Source of the DNA: Chitinophaga terrae (ex Kim and Jung 2007)
Lineage (GTDB): Bacteria; Bacteroidota; Bacteroidia; Chitinophagales; Chitinophagaceae
Reading direction: 5' to 3'
Assembly (NCBI RefSeq): GCF_900107795.1
Contig: NZ_FNRL01000007.1
Location: 1 to 64,000 of the forward strand
DNA: 64,000 nt
The notes below the pieces were generated by a model. The model was given only the letters and a program-made list of their open reading frames with translations, was not told the origin of the DNA and ran no database searches. Shown piece by piece: positions 16,368 to 24,808 of the stretch. A program made the translations under genes and the position numbers. Position 1 is the first letter of the stretch, and each line of letters opens with the position of its first letter.

Positions 16368-18023
16368 CTATTCCTTTTTCATCTTCTTCCACGCATTGAT
16401 AAGGCCATTGGTGCTGGCGTCGTGGTTCAGTACTTCAGCTTCATTTTCCAGTTCAGGGAGAATTTTGCTGGCTAATTGTTTGCCTAGTTCAACGCCCCAC
16501 TGGTCGAAGCTATAGATATTCCAGATAACGCCCTGAACAAAGATCTTGTGCTCATACAAAGCAATCAGTGAACCGAGGGTATATGGAGTGATCTTTTTAA
16601 CCAGGAAAGAATTTGTTGGCCTGTTGCCGGTAAATACTTTGAAAGGCACCAGTTTTTCAATTTCCCCTTCCGGTGTATTGGCTTTCTTTAATTCTTCCCT
16701 TACTTCATCAGCAGTTTTACCATTCATTAACGCTTCCGTTTGTGCAAAGAAGTTGGAGAGCAGTTTCACGTGATGATCGCCGATCGGGTTATGGCTGATT
16801 GCCGGTGCAATAAAATCGCAGGGGATCAGCTTTGTGCCCTGGTGGATCAGTTGGTAGAAGGCATGCTGGCCATTAGTACCAGGTTCGCCCCATACAATAG
16901 GGCCGGTTTCGTAGGTAACGGGCTTGCCTGTACGGTCTGCAGATTTGCCGTTGCTTTCCATATTTCCCTGCTGGAAATATGCAGCAAAACGGTGCATGTA
17001 TTGGTCATATGGCAGGATAGCCTCGGTAGCAGTGTCGAAGAAGTTGCCGTACCACAGGCCTATGAGGGCCATGATAACCGGGATGTTCTGTTCGAGCGGT
17101 GTTGAAGTAAAATGATTGTCTACGGCATGCGCGCCTTCCAGCAATTGTACAAAATTGTTATAGCCGATAGTCAGCGCAATCGATAAACCGATGGCAGACC
17201 AAAGGGAATAACGGCCTCCAACCCAGTCCCAGAATTCGAACATGTTGTTAGGATCAATTCCGAACGCTTTTACCGCTTTTTCGTTGGTAGATAATGCCAC
17301 GAAATGTTTGGCAACGAACTGGTCATCTTTGGCATGAGAAAGGAACCACTCGCGCGCAGTAAGGGCGTTGGTCATTGTTTCCTGTGTAGTAAAGGTTTTG
17401 GATGCTATCAGGAACAATGTTTCATCCGGCGTAATTTTTTTCAGGGTTTCAGCAATATGGGTACCATCCACGTTCGATACGAAATATGGCTGAATGCCTT
17501 CTACCCAATATGGTTTCAGTGCCTCTGTTACCATCACCGGTCCCAGGTCCGAACCGCCGATACCGATATTCACGATATAACGAATGCGTTTGCCGGTATA
17601 TCCTTTCCATTCGCCGCTGTGTACCTGCCTGCAGATATGATCCATCTTGTTCAGTACTGCTCTTACATCAGGCATCACATCCCTGCCGTCCAGCATTACT
17701 GGTTTGTCGGAAGTATTACGCAGCGCTACGTGCAGAACAGCCCTGTTCTCTGTAGCATTGATCTTCTCTGCATTGAACATCGCTTTCGCCGCAGCAGGTA
17801 CGTTGCACTCTTCTGCCAGTTGCAGCAGGAGTTTCATCGTATCTTCTGTGACTATATTCTTGGAGTAGTCAAATAAAATATCTTGAAATTGCAGGGAAAA
17901 TTGGCTGAAGCGCTCTCTGTTTTCCATGAACAAGGCACGCATATGCTGTTTTTTCATTTCTTCAGCATGTTGCTTCAATGATGCCCAGGATTTGGTAGTT
18001 GTCGGATTGATTGAAGGAAACAT
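16368..18023 (-). CDS. pgi: Glucose-6-phosphate isomerase
   Basis: A 551-residue enzyme interconverting glucose-6-phosphate and fructose-6-phosphate in glycolysis/gluconeogenesis. The family signatures are intact: [14 protein letters not shown] (sugar-phosphate binding), [24 protein letters not shown] with the conserved WDWVGGRYS stretch, [14 protein letters not shown] and [26 protein letters not shown] near the C-terminus (the last is quoted in two overlapping parts of the PGI_2 region). The length is typical of the long bacterial/eukaryotic class. It has a clear -7 box 30 nt upstream and shares a bidirectional terminator with the YceI lipoprotein gene. Confidence 0.97.
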   Translation of the reverse strand: MFPSINPTTTKSWASLKQHAEEMKKQHMRALFMENRERFSQFSLQFQDILFDYSKNIVTEDTMKLLLQLAEECNVPAAAKAMFNAEKINATENRAVLHVALRNTSDKPVMLDGRDVMPDVRAVLNKMDHICRQVHSGEWKGYTGKRIRYIVNIGIGGSDLGPVMVTEALKPYWVEGIQPYFVSNVDGTHIAETLKKITPDETLFLIASKTFTTQETMTNALTAREWFLSHAKDDQFVAKHFVALSTNEKAVKAFGIDPNNMFEFWDWVGGRYSLWSAIGLSIALTIGYNNFVQLLEGAHAVDNHFTSTPLEQNIPVIMALIGLWYGNFFDTATEAILPYDQYMHRFAAYFQQGNMESNGKSADRTGKPVTYETGPIVWGEPGTNGQHAFYQLIHQGTKLIPCDFIAPAISHNPIGDHHVKLLSNFFAQTEALMNGKTADEVREELKKANTPEGEIEKLVPFKVFTGNRPTNSFLVKKITPYTLGSLIALYEHKIFVQGVIWNIYSFDQWGVELGKQLASKILPELENEAEVLNHDASTNGLINAWKKMKKE

Positions 18024-18052
18024 AAGTAGTCTGTTAATATTAAAATGCGCCT

Positions 18053-18060
18053 CAAAAATA
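18053..18060 (-). promoter_or_regulatory. -7 promoter box (TATTTTTG, minus strand) for pgi
   Basis: The plus-strand sequence CAAAAATA at 18053-18060 reads TATTTTTG on the minus strand, matching TAnnTTTG, 29 nt before the pgi ATG at 18023. Confidence 0.5.
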
Positions 18061-18071
18061 ATCTTTTAGAT

Positions 18072-18875
18072 TTATGATTTCTGCTTCCTGTAAAATTGCC
18101 AGGAAATTGTTATGGCAATCAGCCCAATGGCGATAATGCAGGCATGGATGATGGCATTTTCTTCCATCACATCAGCAACCTTCCTTTTCAGTATAATGCC
18201 ATAAAAAGCCCAGACGCTAACAAGCGCATAAACGATATTGTTGCGCAGGAGGATCATCAGCATGCTCAGGAGGGTGCCAATGCCGATGAACGCCACAGTG
18301 GTGGCGACTTGGGTCTGATGATTGCCTTCCCAGCCGGCAAATACCAGCAGGGCAGAAATATTGGCCAGAGTGGCAATAGCGATCCAGCCGAGGTAAAGGC
18401 CAAAGGGGAGATATATAAAGAGCTTTTCCTGCAGGGAAGCAGGGACTATGTTGATCTTATAGTTGAGGTGAATGATCACCAGCGAGGTGGCAAGAATTAA
18501 CATTAAAGCAACACTGACGGGAACCAGTTCGTAATGCCAGGTAAACAACCAGCAGGCGTTTGCAACACAGGAAACAAGGAACCAGTCCTTTATACCCGTC
18601 ATTACTTTCTGCAGCTTTTCTTTCTCCTTGTTCGAAAACGCCAGCCACAACTGGTAAATAACAAACCCCAGCAATGCCAGGTAAATGATCCCCCAAATGG
18701 AAAAAGTGATGCCCGCAGGAGTGAATAACGAGGGGTATGAGTCTGAAACTTCCGATGTAGTTTTGCCGTTGATGGGCAGGAAAACCGCCAGGGCATTGAC
18801 GCCTATCATTATTACATAACCTATAGCATTGAAAATAGATTTGTTTTTCAGCTGGAGGGTTTCATGGTTCGCCAT
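18072..18875 (-). CDS. TspO/MBR-like tryptophan-rich sensory membrane protein
   Basis: A 267-residue integral membrane protein with seven or eight hydrophobic segments and little outside the membrane. FTPAGITFSIWGIIYLALLGF (about residues 51-71, quoted here as a region) and NACWLFTWHYE with several Trp at helix ends are the pattern of the long 'tryptophan-rich sensory protein' group, which is about 100 residues longer than classical TspO. It lacks the canonical TspO WxPxF-type motif, so binding of porphyrins or sterols should not be assumed. It stands alone on the minus strand, with its 3' end 12 nt beyond the pgi promoter box. Confidence 0.65.
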   Translation of the reverse strand: MANHETLQLKNKSIFNAIGYVIMIGVNALAVFLPINGKTTSEVSDSYPSLFTPAGITFSIWGIIYLALLGFVIYQLWLAFSNKEKEKLQKVMTGIKDWFLVSCVANACWLFTWHYELVPVSVALMLILATSLVIIHLNYKINIVPASLQEKLFIYLPFGLYLGWIAIATLANISALLVFAGWEGNHQTQVATTVAFIGIGTLLSMLMILLRNNIVYALVSVWAFYGIILKRKVADVMEENAIIHACIIAIGLIAITISWQFYRKQKS

Positions 18876-18999
18876 AGCGGAGATACATTTGCTTTTATGC
18901 GGTTTGCGACATGGTTACTTAATGTCACAACACAAAAATTGTGCTAGAAGGGTTATTAAAACAAGTATATATATATTACCAGATATCTACATTTTTGCA

Positions 19000-19007
19000 T
19001 ACTTTTG
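19000..19007 (+). promoter_or_regulatory. -7 promoter box (TACTTTTG) for prfB
   Basis: A perfect TAnnTTTG match that ends 6 nt before the prfB ATG at 19014, so the message should have a very short leader or none. Confidence 0.5.
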
Positions 19008-19013
19008 CCGGCT

Positions 19014-20109
19014 ATGACATCTGAGCAATTAAAAGCTATGAGGGACCGTCTTTTTGTCCTGGGAGGTTTTCTTTAACGTCCCTGACCGGTTATCCAAAAT
19101 AGAAAACGACAAACAATTAAGCCTGTCTCCCGGTTTCTGGGATGATAATAGCAGGGCTACCGCCATTCTGAAAGAGATCAAAGTAAACAAATACTGGGTT
19201 GATCTCTACAACCAGGTAAATGCCGCGATAGACGATTGTGCCGTATTGAACGACTTTTTTAAAGAAGGCGAAGCCTCTGAAGAAGAAGTAGAACAAGCCT
19301 ACAATGCTGCATTGGCCGCGTTAGACGACCTGGAATTCAAATCCACGCTGAATCAGCCTGAAGACGAAATGCCAGCAGTGCTTACTATTAACTCCGGCGC
19401 CGGAGGTACAGAAAGCCAGGATTGGGCAGAAATGCTGTTGCGCATGTACCGTATGTATGGCGAAAAACAGGGCTGGAAAGTTTCCGAGATCGATACGCAA
19501 TACGGGGATGGCGCTGGCATCAAATCAGCGACCCTGGAATTTGACGGCGACTTTGCCTACGGCCACCTGAAGGCCGAAAGCGGGGTGCATCGCCTGGTGC
19601 GCATCTCGCCATTCGATTCCAACGCCCGTCGCCACACTTCGTTCGCATCCGTATATGTGTACCCGTTAGTAGACAATACTATCGAGATCGCTGTAAACCC
19701 GGCCGACCTGGAATGGGAATTCTACCGTTCCGGCGGAAAGGGCGGACAGAACGTAAACAAAGTGGAAACAGCGGTAAGGTTGAAGCACATTCCTTCCGGT
19801 ATCATCGTGGAATGCCAGCAGGCCAGGACGCAGGGCGAGAACCGTGAGAAAGCATTGACCATGCTGAAATCCCAACTCTACGAAGAAGAGCTGAGAAAAC
19901 GCGAAGAGCTGAAGAATGCAGCCAACGCCAGCAAACGTAAGATCGAATGGGGTTCCCAGATCAGGTCCTATGTTTTCCATCCGTACAAGATGATCAAAGA
20001 CCACCGTACCGATTACGAGGTCGGTAACGTAGGTCCGGTAATGGATGGAGAGCTGAACGGGTTTATCAAAGCCTACCTGATGATGCAGAAGGAAGAGGAC
20101 AATAATTAA
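19014..20109 (+). CDS. prfB: Peptide chain release factor 2, expressed by programmed +1 frameshift
   Basis: RF2 of about 364 residues, assembled from a 20-codon zero frame (19014-19073, then UAA at 19074-19076) and a +1 frame from 19075. The joined protein begins [20 protein letters not shown] and continues [10 protein letters not shown], giving the normal RF2 N-terminal helix. The codon-recognition tripeptide SPF (about residues 198-200) identifies RF2 rather than RF1, and the catalytic GGQ is at about 243-245. It releases peptides at UGA and UAA. A TTG at 19054 opens the +1 frame without the shift, but would lose the N-terminal segment that matches the family. Confidence 0.93.
19061..19077 (+). 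promoter_or_regulatory. prfB programmed frameshift signal with UAA stop
   Basis: Shine-Dalgarno-like GGGAGGT (19061-19067), a 3-nt spacer TTT, then the slip codon CTT (19071-19073), stop TAA (19074-19076) and C (19077). This is the RF2 cassette, but with TAA where the usual stop is TGA. Confidence 0.85.
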
Positions 20110-20154
20110 TAAGTATCGATTAATAATTAATAAGCCTGTAGAAGCGGTAAACCT

Positions 20155-20162
20155 TAATTTTG
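20155..20162 (+). promoter_or_regulatory. -7 promoter box (TAATTTTG) for pruA
   Basis: A match to TAnnTTTG, 82 nt before the pruA ATG. The leader of about 75 nt contains CAGCCTGG...CCAGGCTGG (around 20189-20222), which can form a hairpin. Confidence 0.45.
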
Positions 20163-20244
20163 CAAGCGGAAACAAATTATGTGGTCGTTATCAGCCTGGT
20201 TGCTGCACAGGCAGCCAGGCTGGTAAATATAAATTAAGGTTACA

Positions 20245-21876
20245 ATGAATACAGGATATTTCGAATACGCAGCGCCTGCTAATGAGCCTGTGTTATCTTA
20301 CGCCCCGGGTTCCCCGGAACGAGCAGCATTAAAGAAACAATTAGCCGCTTTTAAAGCCGAAGTTGCAGATATCCCCATGTACATTGGCGGAAAAGAAGTG
20401 CGTACCGGCAAAACCGTGGATCTGCGCCCGCCCCATGAGATCAGCCACAAGTTAGGTCATTTCCATATGGGCGACGCTTCTCATGTAAAAGAAGCCATCG
20501 CTGCAGCATTGCAGGCCCGCGAAAAATGGGCGGCAATGGACTGGGAACAACGTGCCGGCATCTTCCTGCGTGCCGCCGAATTACTGGCATCCAAGTACCG
20601 CTATCATATCAATGCCGCCACCATGTTAGGGCAAAGCAAAAACCCTTACCAGGCGGAAATTGACAGTGCCTGCGAACTGATAGACTTCCTCCGTTTTAAC
20701 GTACATTACCTTAGCCAGATCTACCGCCAGCAGCCAATCTCTTCTCCCGGTGTCCACAACCGCGTAGAATACCGCCCGCTGGAAGGTTTCGTACTGGCAG
20801 TTACTCCTTTCAACTTTACAGCTATTGCCGGCAACCTGCCTGCTTCAGCCGCCATGTGCGGAAACGTTGTGGTATGGAAACCCGCCAATACACAGGTTTT
20901 TGCCGCCCAGATCTTCATGAAAGTGATGATAGAAGCCGGTCTGCCTGCCGGGGTTATTAACCTGGTATACGCAGAAGGTCCGGTAGTAGGAGATGTTTGC
21001 TTTGCAGACCCTCACTTCGCCGGCATTCACTTCACCGGTTCTACCGGCGTATTCCAAACCATGTGGAAGACCATCGGTGAAAACATACATAAATACAAAA
21101 CTTACCCACGCATAGTTGGCGAAACAGGCGGAAAGGATTTCGTACTGGTACACAAATCCGCAGATGTTGACATTGCCGCCATTGCGCTGGCCCGCGGAGC
21201 GTTCGAATACCAGGGACAAAAATGTTCTGCCGCTTCCCGCGCTTATTTACCAAGCAATCTTGCAGACCAGATAAAATCAAAACTGCTGACCGAGTTGAAA
21301 ACCATGAAAATGGGAACAACAGAGGATTTCAGCAACTTCATCAACGCCGTGATCGACGAACGGTCTTTCGATAAGATCGCCAGGTACATCGATAATGCTA
21401 AGAAAGATCCTGCTGTAAAGATCCTTGCCGGCGGGAACTACGACAAATCAAAAGGTTATTTCATTGAACCTACGGTGATCGAAACTACCGATCCGAAGTA
21501 TGTGACCATGTGTGAGGAGATCTTCGGGCCCGTGTTGACCATCCATGTGTATGATGCGGAGAAATTTGAAGAAACCATCCAGCTGGTCGACAGTACATCA
21601 GCGTATGCGTTAACCGGTTCCATCATTGCACAAGACCGTTATGCAATTGAACTCGCTACACAAAAACTGGTGAACAGCGCAGGTAACTTCTATATCAACG
21701 ACAAGCCAACAGGCGCAGTTGTTGGTCAGCAACCTTTCGGCGGCGCCCGCGCTTCCGGAACCAACGATAAGGCCGGTTCTATGCTGAACCTGTACCGCTG
21801 GCTGAGTGCAAGAAGCATCAAAGAAACCTTTGTACCGGCTACCGATTACCGGTATCCGTTCCTGAACGAGGCTTAG
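20245..21876 (+). CDS. pruA: 1-pyrroline-5-carboxylate (L-glutamate gamma-semialdehyde) dehydrogenase
   Basis: A 543-residue NAD-dependent aldehyde dehydrogenase that makes glutamate in proline degradation. The catalytic Cys lies in GQKCSAASR (about residues 326-334) and the general-base Glu in GETGGKDF (about 292-299). The long N-terminal extension and the -PFGGARASGTNDKAG motif near the C-terminus are those of the stand-alone P5CDH class (eukaryotic/Bacteroidota type), not of PutA. No proline dehydrogenase gene is adjacent. It has its own promoter box and is followed by a clear terminator. Confidence 0.95.
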   Translation: MNTGYFEYAAPANEPVLSYAPGSPERAALKKQLAAFKAEVADIPMYIGGKEVRTGKTVDLRPPHEISHKLGHFHMGDASHVKEAIAAALQAREKWAAMDWEQRAGIFLRAAELLASKYRYHINAATMLGQSKNPYQAEIDSACELIDFLRFNVHYLSQIYRQQPISSPGVHNRVEYRPLEGFVLAVTPFNFTAIAGNLPASAAMCGNVVVWKPANTQVFAAQIFMKVMIEAGLPAGVINLVYAEGPVVGDVCFADPHFAGIHFTGSTGVFQTMWKTIGENIHKYKTYPRIVGETGGKDFVLVHKSADVDIAAIALARGAFEYQGQKCSAASRAYLPSNLADQIKSKLLTELKTMKMGTTEDFSNFINAVIDERSFDKIARYIDNAKKDPAVKILAGGNYDKSKGYFIEPTVIETTDPKYVTMCEEIFGPVLTIHVYDAEKFEETIQLVDSTSAYALTGSIIAQDRYAIELATQKLVNSAGNFYINDKPTGAVVGQQPFGGARASGTNDKAGSMLNLYRWLSARSIKETFVPATDYRYPFLNEA

Positions 21877-21897
21877 TAAATGTTCATGATTTATACG

Positions 21898-21931
21898 AAG
21901 GCGGTGGAAGCAGATTCCATCGCCTTTTTTT
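21898..21931 (+). terminator. Rho-independent terminator of pruA
   Basis: Stem AAGGCGGTGGAA (21898-21909) with TTCCATCGCCTT (21915-21926), one G-T pair, 5-nt loop, then a T-run to 21931. Confidence 0.9.
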
Positions 21932-21959
21932 GTAACTTGCAGTTCATTTTACAAGCGAT

Positions 21960-22337
21960 ATGGAGGAAGAAATCATAAAGACCTATTTCCAGGAAAGGCA
22001 TAAGCAGCGGCGGGTAGCCGACCTGGAACAACGGCTGGAAAAAGGCGGCGTGGCGAGGCCTGAAGCTACTATCCTTGCTGTTAAAGCTTTCCAGGCATAT
22101 TTTAAGAAGGAAATGCGGACCAAAGGACTGAAAGCAGGTATCTTCCTGGCCATAGGCTTGTTCTTCCTGGTGAGAGTAATCACTATTACCAACCAGGAGC
22201 AGGGCAGCAGCTTCATGCAGGTATCAGGATCATTGGCCCTGGTAGCATTTGCACTGGTAGAAGGACTGATCTGGGGTATGCAGTTGTTTGCATTAAAAGA
22301 AGAGATCTCTTCATTCAGGGATCTGAGGAAGGTATAA
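21960..22337 (+). CDS. Small two-helix membrane protein of unknown function
   Basis: A 125-residue protein that I do not recognise. The first 60 residues are charged and helical (KQRRVADLEQRLEKGG, KAFQAYFKKEMRTKG). Two transmembrane helices follow: about residues 62-78 (AGIFLAIGLFFLVRVIT) and about 90-112 (GSLALVAFALVEGLIWGMQLF, written as a region). A short polar tail ends LRDLRKV-like. The topology suggests a cytoplasmic N-terminal helix anchored in the inner membrane. It stands alone between two terminator hairpins, facing bcp. Confidence 0.7.
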   Translation: MEEEIIKTYFQERHKQRRVADLEQRLEKGGVARPEATILAVKAFQAYFKKEMRTKGLKAGIFLAIGLFFLVRVITITNQEQGSSFMQVSGSLALVAFALVEGLIWGMQLFALKEEISSFRDLRKV

Positions 22338-22366
22338 ATTTCGTATAAGCTTTACTGTTATATAGG

Positions 22367-22398
22367 CATCACCCATTATAAACCCATAATGGGTGATG
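22367..22398. terminator. Bidirectional terminator hairpin between convergent genes
   Basis: Perfect 13-bp stem CATCACCCATTAT/ATAATGGGTGATG (22367-22379, 22386-22398) with a 6-nt loop. There is no long T-run on either side. Confidence 0.75.
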
Positions 22399-22409
22399 TA
22401 AAGATCCCG

Positions 22410-22931
22410 TTACTGTTGCATCTTTTTCAAGGCATCCAACGCTTCTGTCACATGTTTAGGCCCGTCTTTCATAGAATTGAAAGTATGTACCACCACCCCG
22501 TTCTTATCCACTATATAAGTTACCCGCCCGGGGATCACAAACGTTTTAGGAACCCCGAATAACTTTCTTACATCATTTTTTGTATCGCTTAACAAGGTAA
22601 AAGGCAGCTGGTGATGATCGGCAAATTTGCGATGAGAAGCTACATCATCGCCGCTGATGCCTATCACTTTCGCGCCGTATTTCTGGAAGTCCTGGTAGTT
22701 ATCCCTGAAGGAGCAGGCTTCTTTGGTGCAAACGCTGGTTTCATCTTTTGGATAGAAGTAGATCACCAAAGGCTGTTTGCCTACTACGCTTTTCAGGTCG
22801 AACATTTTGCCGTCCTGGTCCGGTAACTGGAATTCAGGTACTTTATCACCCACCTTGATCTGCGCATCAGCATCGGGGCTCCAGAATTGTAAGAAAGCCA
22901 TAATTGTTATGATTAGCTTGAATATTTTCAT
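22410..22931 (-). CDS. bcp: Thioredoxin-dependent thiol peroxidase (Bcp/PrxQ), exported form
   Basis: A 173-residue peroxiredoxin Q that reduces hydroperoxides with thioredoxin-like donors. The peroxidatic Cys is C68 and the resolving Cys C73 in SVCTKEACSFRD, the PrxQ spacing; the usual TPGC context is changed to TSVC. An N-terminal signal peptide (about residues 1-23, ending ADAQ) makes this a periplasmic form. The remaining domain is full length (KVGDKVPEFQLPDQDG at about 26-41). It is a single gene on the minus strand with a convergent terminator downstream. Confidence 0.93.
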   Translation of the reverse strand: MKIFKLIITIMAFLQFWSPDADAQIKVGDKVPEFQLPDQDGKMFDLKSVVGKQPLVIYFYPKDETSVCTKEACSFRDNYQDFQKYGAKVIGISGDDVASHRKFADHHQLPFTLLSDTKNDVRKLFGVPKTFVIPGRVTYIVDKNGVVVHTFNSMKDGPKHVTEALDALKKMQQ

Positions 22932-22970
22932 ATGAAATGATTGTCAACACTAAAGTACGAAGAGAATCAT

Positions 22971-22978
22971 TATTTTTG
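22971..22978 (+). promoter_or_regulatory. -7 promoter box (TATTTTTG) for pyrR
   Basis: A TAnnTTTG match 19 nt upstream of the TTG at 22998. It lies inside the longest possible pyrR frame, which argues for a start downstream of it. Confidence 0.5.
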
Positions 22979-22997
22979 GCTTCTAAAACATTGTGTT

Positions 22998-23528
22998 TTG
23001 AAAACTATACTTAACGGCAAGCAAATGGCTATTACGATCGACAGGCTTTGTCATCAGTTGATAGAAAACCATTTACAGTTTGAAAATACGGTGCTGATAG
23101 GATTGCAGCCAAGGGGGATCTATTTATCCGGCAGGATGCACCAGACCCTTATGAAACTTTTACCCAATACGCACATTGATTACGGTAAACTGGATATCAC
23201 CTTTTACCGGGACGACTTCAATCAAAGCAAGACATTGCATGTGCCCAGCGAAACAAGTATCGATTTTTCTATTGAGAATAAGAAGGTAGTGCTGATAGAT
23301 GACGTGTTGTATACAGGACGTACCATCCGTTCGGCCCTGGATGCAATGCTGGATTTCGGGCGCCCGTCGTCAGTGGAACTGCTTACGCTGATCGACCGCC
23401 GGTTTAGCCGTCAGCTGCCTATCCAGCCTGATTATACAGGTCGTACTATCGATGCCCTTATCTCTCAAAAAGTAAGAGTGTTATGGCAAGAACGGGATGG
23501 TAAAGACGAAGTAGTATTGATTGATTAA
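22998..23528 (+). CDS. pyrR: PyrR: pyrimidine regulatory protein / uracil phosphoribosyltransferase
   Basis: A 176-residue type-I phosphoribosyltransferase. The PRPP-binding motif VVLIDDVLYTGRTIRSAL (about residues 98-115) and GLQPRGIYLSGR are intact, as is RDDFNQS. PyrR proteins either regulate pyr genes by binding RNA or salvage uracil. It is followed directly by pyrB, which has its own promoter box. I take the TTG at 22998 (MKTILNGKQMAITIDRL), since family members begin with this segment and a promoter box lies upstream of it. An ATG at 23025 is possible but would cut the first helix; a frame from 22941 would include the promoter. Confidence 0.88.
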   Translation: MKTILNGKQMAITIDRLCHQLIENHLQFENTVLIGLQPRGIYLSGRMHQTLMKLLPNTHIDYGKLDITFYRDDFNQSKTLHVPSETSIDFSIENKKVVLIDDVLYTGRTIRSALDAMLDFGRPSSVELLTLIDRRFSRQLPIQPDYTGRTIDALISQKVRVLWQERDGKDEVVLID

Positions 23529-23563
23529 AAGAATCAGAATTTCAGAATTCAGGTTTCATCCTT

Positions 23564-23571
23564 TATATTTG
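23564..23571 (+). promoter_or_regulatory. -7 promoter box (TATATTTG) for pyrB
   Basis: A perfect TAnnTTTG match that ends 7 nt before the pyrB ATG at 23579; the message would be nearly leaderless. No PyrR anti-terminator structure fits in such a short leader. Confidence 0.5.
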
Positions 23572-23578
23572 CACATTA

Positions 23579-24526
23579 ATGTCACTTTCTGTAAAACACT
23601 TACTCGGAATTCGCGATCTGCAGCGTCAGGACATCGAGCTTATTTTTAAAACAGCCGACCAGTTTAAGGAGGTGTTACAACGACCTATTAAAAAGGTTCC
23701 TACGCTCAGAGATACCACCATCGTTAATTTATTTTTTGAAAATTCTACCCGTACCCGCATCTCTTTCGAATTAGCAGAAAAGAGGTTGGGCGCAGATACC
23801 ATTAACTTTTCAGCCTCCGGCTCATCAGTATCCAAGGGTGAAACACTGATAGATACCGTTAACAACATCCTGTCCATGAAAGTGGATATGGTTGTAATGC
23901 GGCATTCCGCTACCGGGGCGCCTCACTTCCTCGCCAGGCATATCAATGTACCGATCCTTAATGCCGGCGACGGTATTAACGAGCATCCTACCCAGGCCTT
24001 GCTCGACTCATTTTCCATCAGGGAAAAGCTGGGTGGGGTAGAAGGAAAGAAAATAGCTATCTGCGGCGATGTCATGCACTCCAGGGTAGCGCTTTCCAAC
24101 ATTTACTGCCTGAAAAAACTGGGAGCAGAAGTAACCGTGGTAGGTCCGCCTACCCTGATACCAAAATACATGGCGGAAGCGCTGGGCGTAAACGTTACCT
24201 ACAACCTCCGGGAAGCCCTGGAATGGTGTGATGTAGCCAATGTACTCCGTATCCAGCTGGAACGCCAGAACACCCCGCTGTTCTCATCATTAAGGGAATA
24301 TTCGCTTGCCTACGGCATCAACAGGGAACTGCTGGATAGCCTGAACAAAGAGATCGTGATCATGCACCCGGGACCCATCAACAGGGGAGTGGAACTGAAT
24401 TCAGACGCCGCAGATTCCAAACAATCCATCATTCTTAACCAGGTAGAAAACGGGGTAGCTATTCGTATGGCAGCACTTTACCTCCTGGCTGGTGAAAGAA
24501 AGAAAATGTTGGAAACAGAGAACTAG
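23579..24526 (+). CDS. pyrB: Aspartate carbamoyltransferase catalytic subunit
   Basis: A 315-residue ATCase catalytic chain, which makes carbamoyl-aspartate in pyrimidine synthesis. The carbamoyl-phosphate motif FFENSTRTRISFE (about residues 53-65), the K-containing SASGSSVSKGET loop, VVMRHSATGAPH, GDGINEHPTQALLD and MHPGPINRGVE are all present. The length is normal. It lies 50 bp after pyrR with an own -7 box. No regulatory chain (pyrI) is adjacent. A large hairpin terminator follows. Confidence 0.96.
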   Translation: MSLSVKHLLGIRDLQRQDIELIFKTADQFKEVLQRPIKKVPTLRDTTIVNLFFENSTRTRISFELAEKRLGADTINFSASGSSVSKGETLIDTVNNILSMKVDMVVMRHSATGAPHFLARHINVPILNAGDGINEHPTQALLDSFSIREKLGGVEGKKIAICGDVMHSRVALSNIYCLKKLGAEVTVVGPPTLIPKYMAEALGVNVTYNLREALEWCDVANVLRIQLERQNTPLFSSLREYSLAYGINRELLDSLNKEIVIMHPGPINRGVELNSDAADSKQSIILNQVENGVAIRMAALYLLAGERKKMLETEN

Positions 24527-24574
24527 ATAATTATATTTTGTTGTCATTTTTTTTAAAAAGAAGAATGTAATTAT

Positions 24575-24796
24575 TTGATATTCAAATCGCTACCCGGAAA
24601 TGTCCGATGTCGGAATTCCAGGGTAGCGATTTTTGGGGGTCACTACATTGACGCCCATAAAATTGTAAAGCGGGATGTTGCAAAAGGCTACCTGATCGCT
24701 AATAATCATGGTTTCGAAAATGGATGGACAAGAACAATCTATGGCAAGGTTGTCACAGGCGAATACGCGAACAGGATTATTTACCAAGGTGAATGA
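24575..24796 (+). CDS. Doubtful small ORF after pyrB (possible remnant)
   Basis: An open frame of 73 codons with a TTG start. Its first third lies across the pyrB terminator hairpin, which argues against translation as an intact gene. The rest (24640-24796) uses ordinary codons and encodes a Gly/Tyr-rich stretch (HKIVKRDVAKGYLIANN, WTRTIYGKVVTGEY) that I cannot assign. It could be the tail of a decayed gene whose 5' part was lost. It ends 12 nt before the SusC stop codon on the other strand. There is no functional call. Confidence 0.2.
   Translation: MIFKSLPGNVRCRNSRVAIFGGHYIDAHKIVKRDVAKGYLIANNHGFENGWTRTIYGKVVTGEYANRIIYQGE
24584..24634 (+). terminator. Long hairpin terminator of pyrB
   Basis: AAATCGCTACCC (24584-24595) pairs with GGGTAGCGATTT (24621-24632), extended inward by GGAA/TTCC across one bulged A, followed by a short T-run. 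The large loop contains a further small inverted repeat. Confidence 0.75.
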
Positions 24797-24808
24797 TCCT
24801 TTTTTATT

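Noticed and set aside
19054..20109. prfB starting at the TTG at 19054 with no frameshift
   Set aside because: The upstream zero frame supplies the conserved RF2 N-terminus, and a full SD-CUU-stop-C cassette is present; the TTG start would drop about 14 residues that fit the family.
22941..22997. Extended N-terminus of PyrR
   Set aside because: The extension does not look like the family and contains a perfect -7 promoter box.
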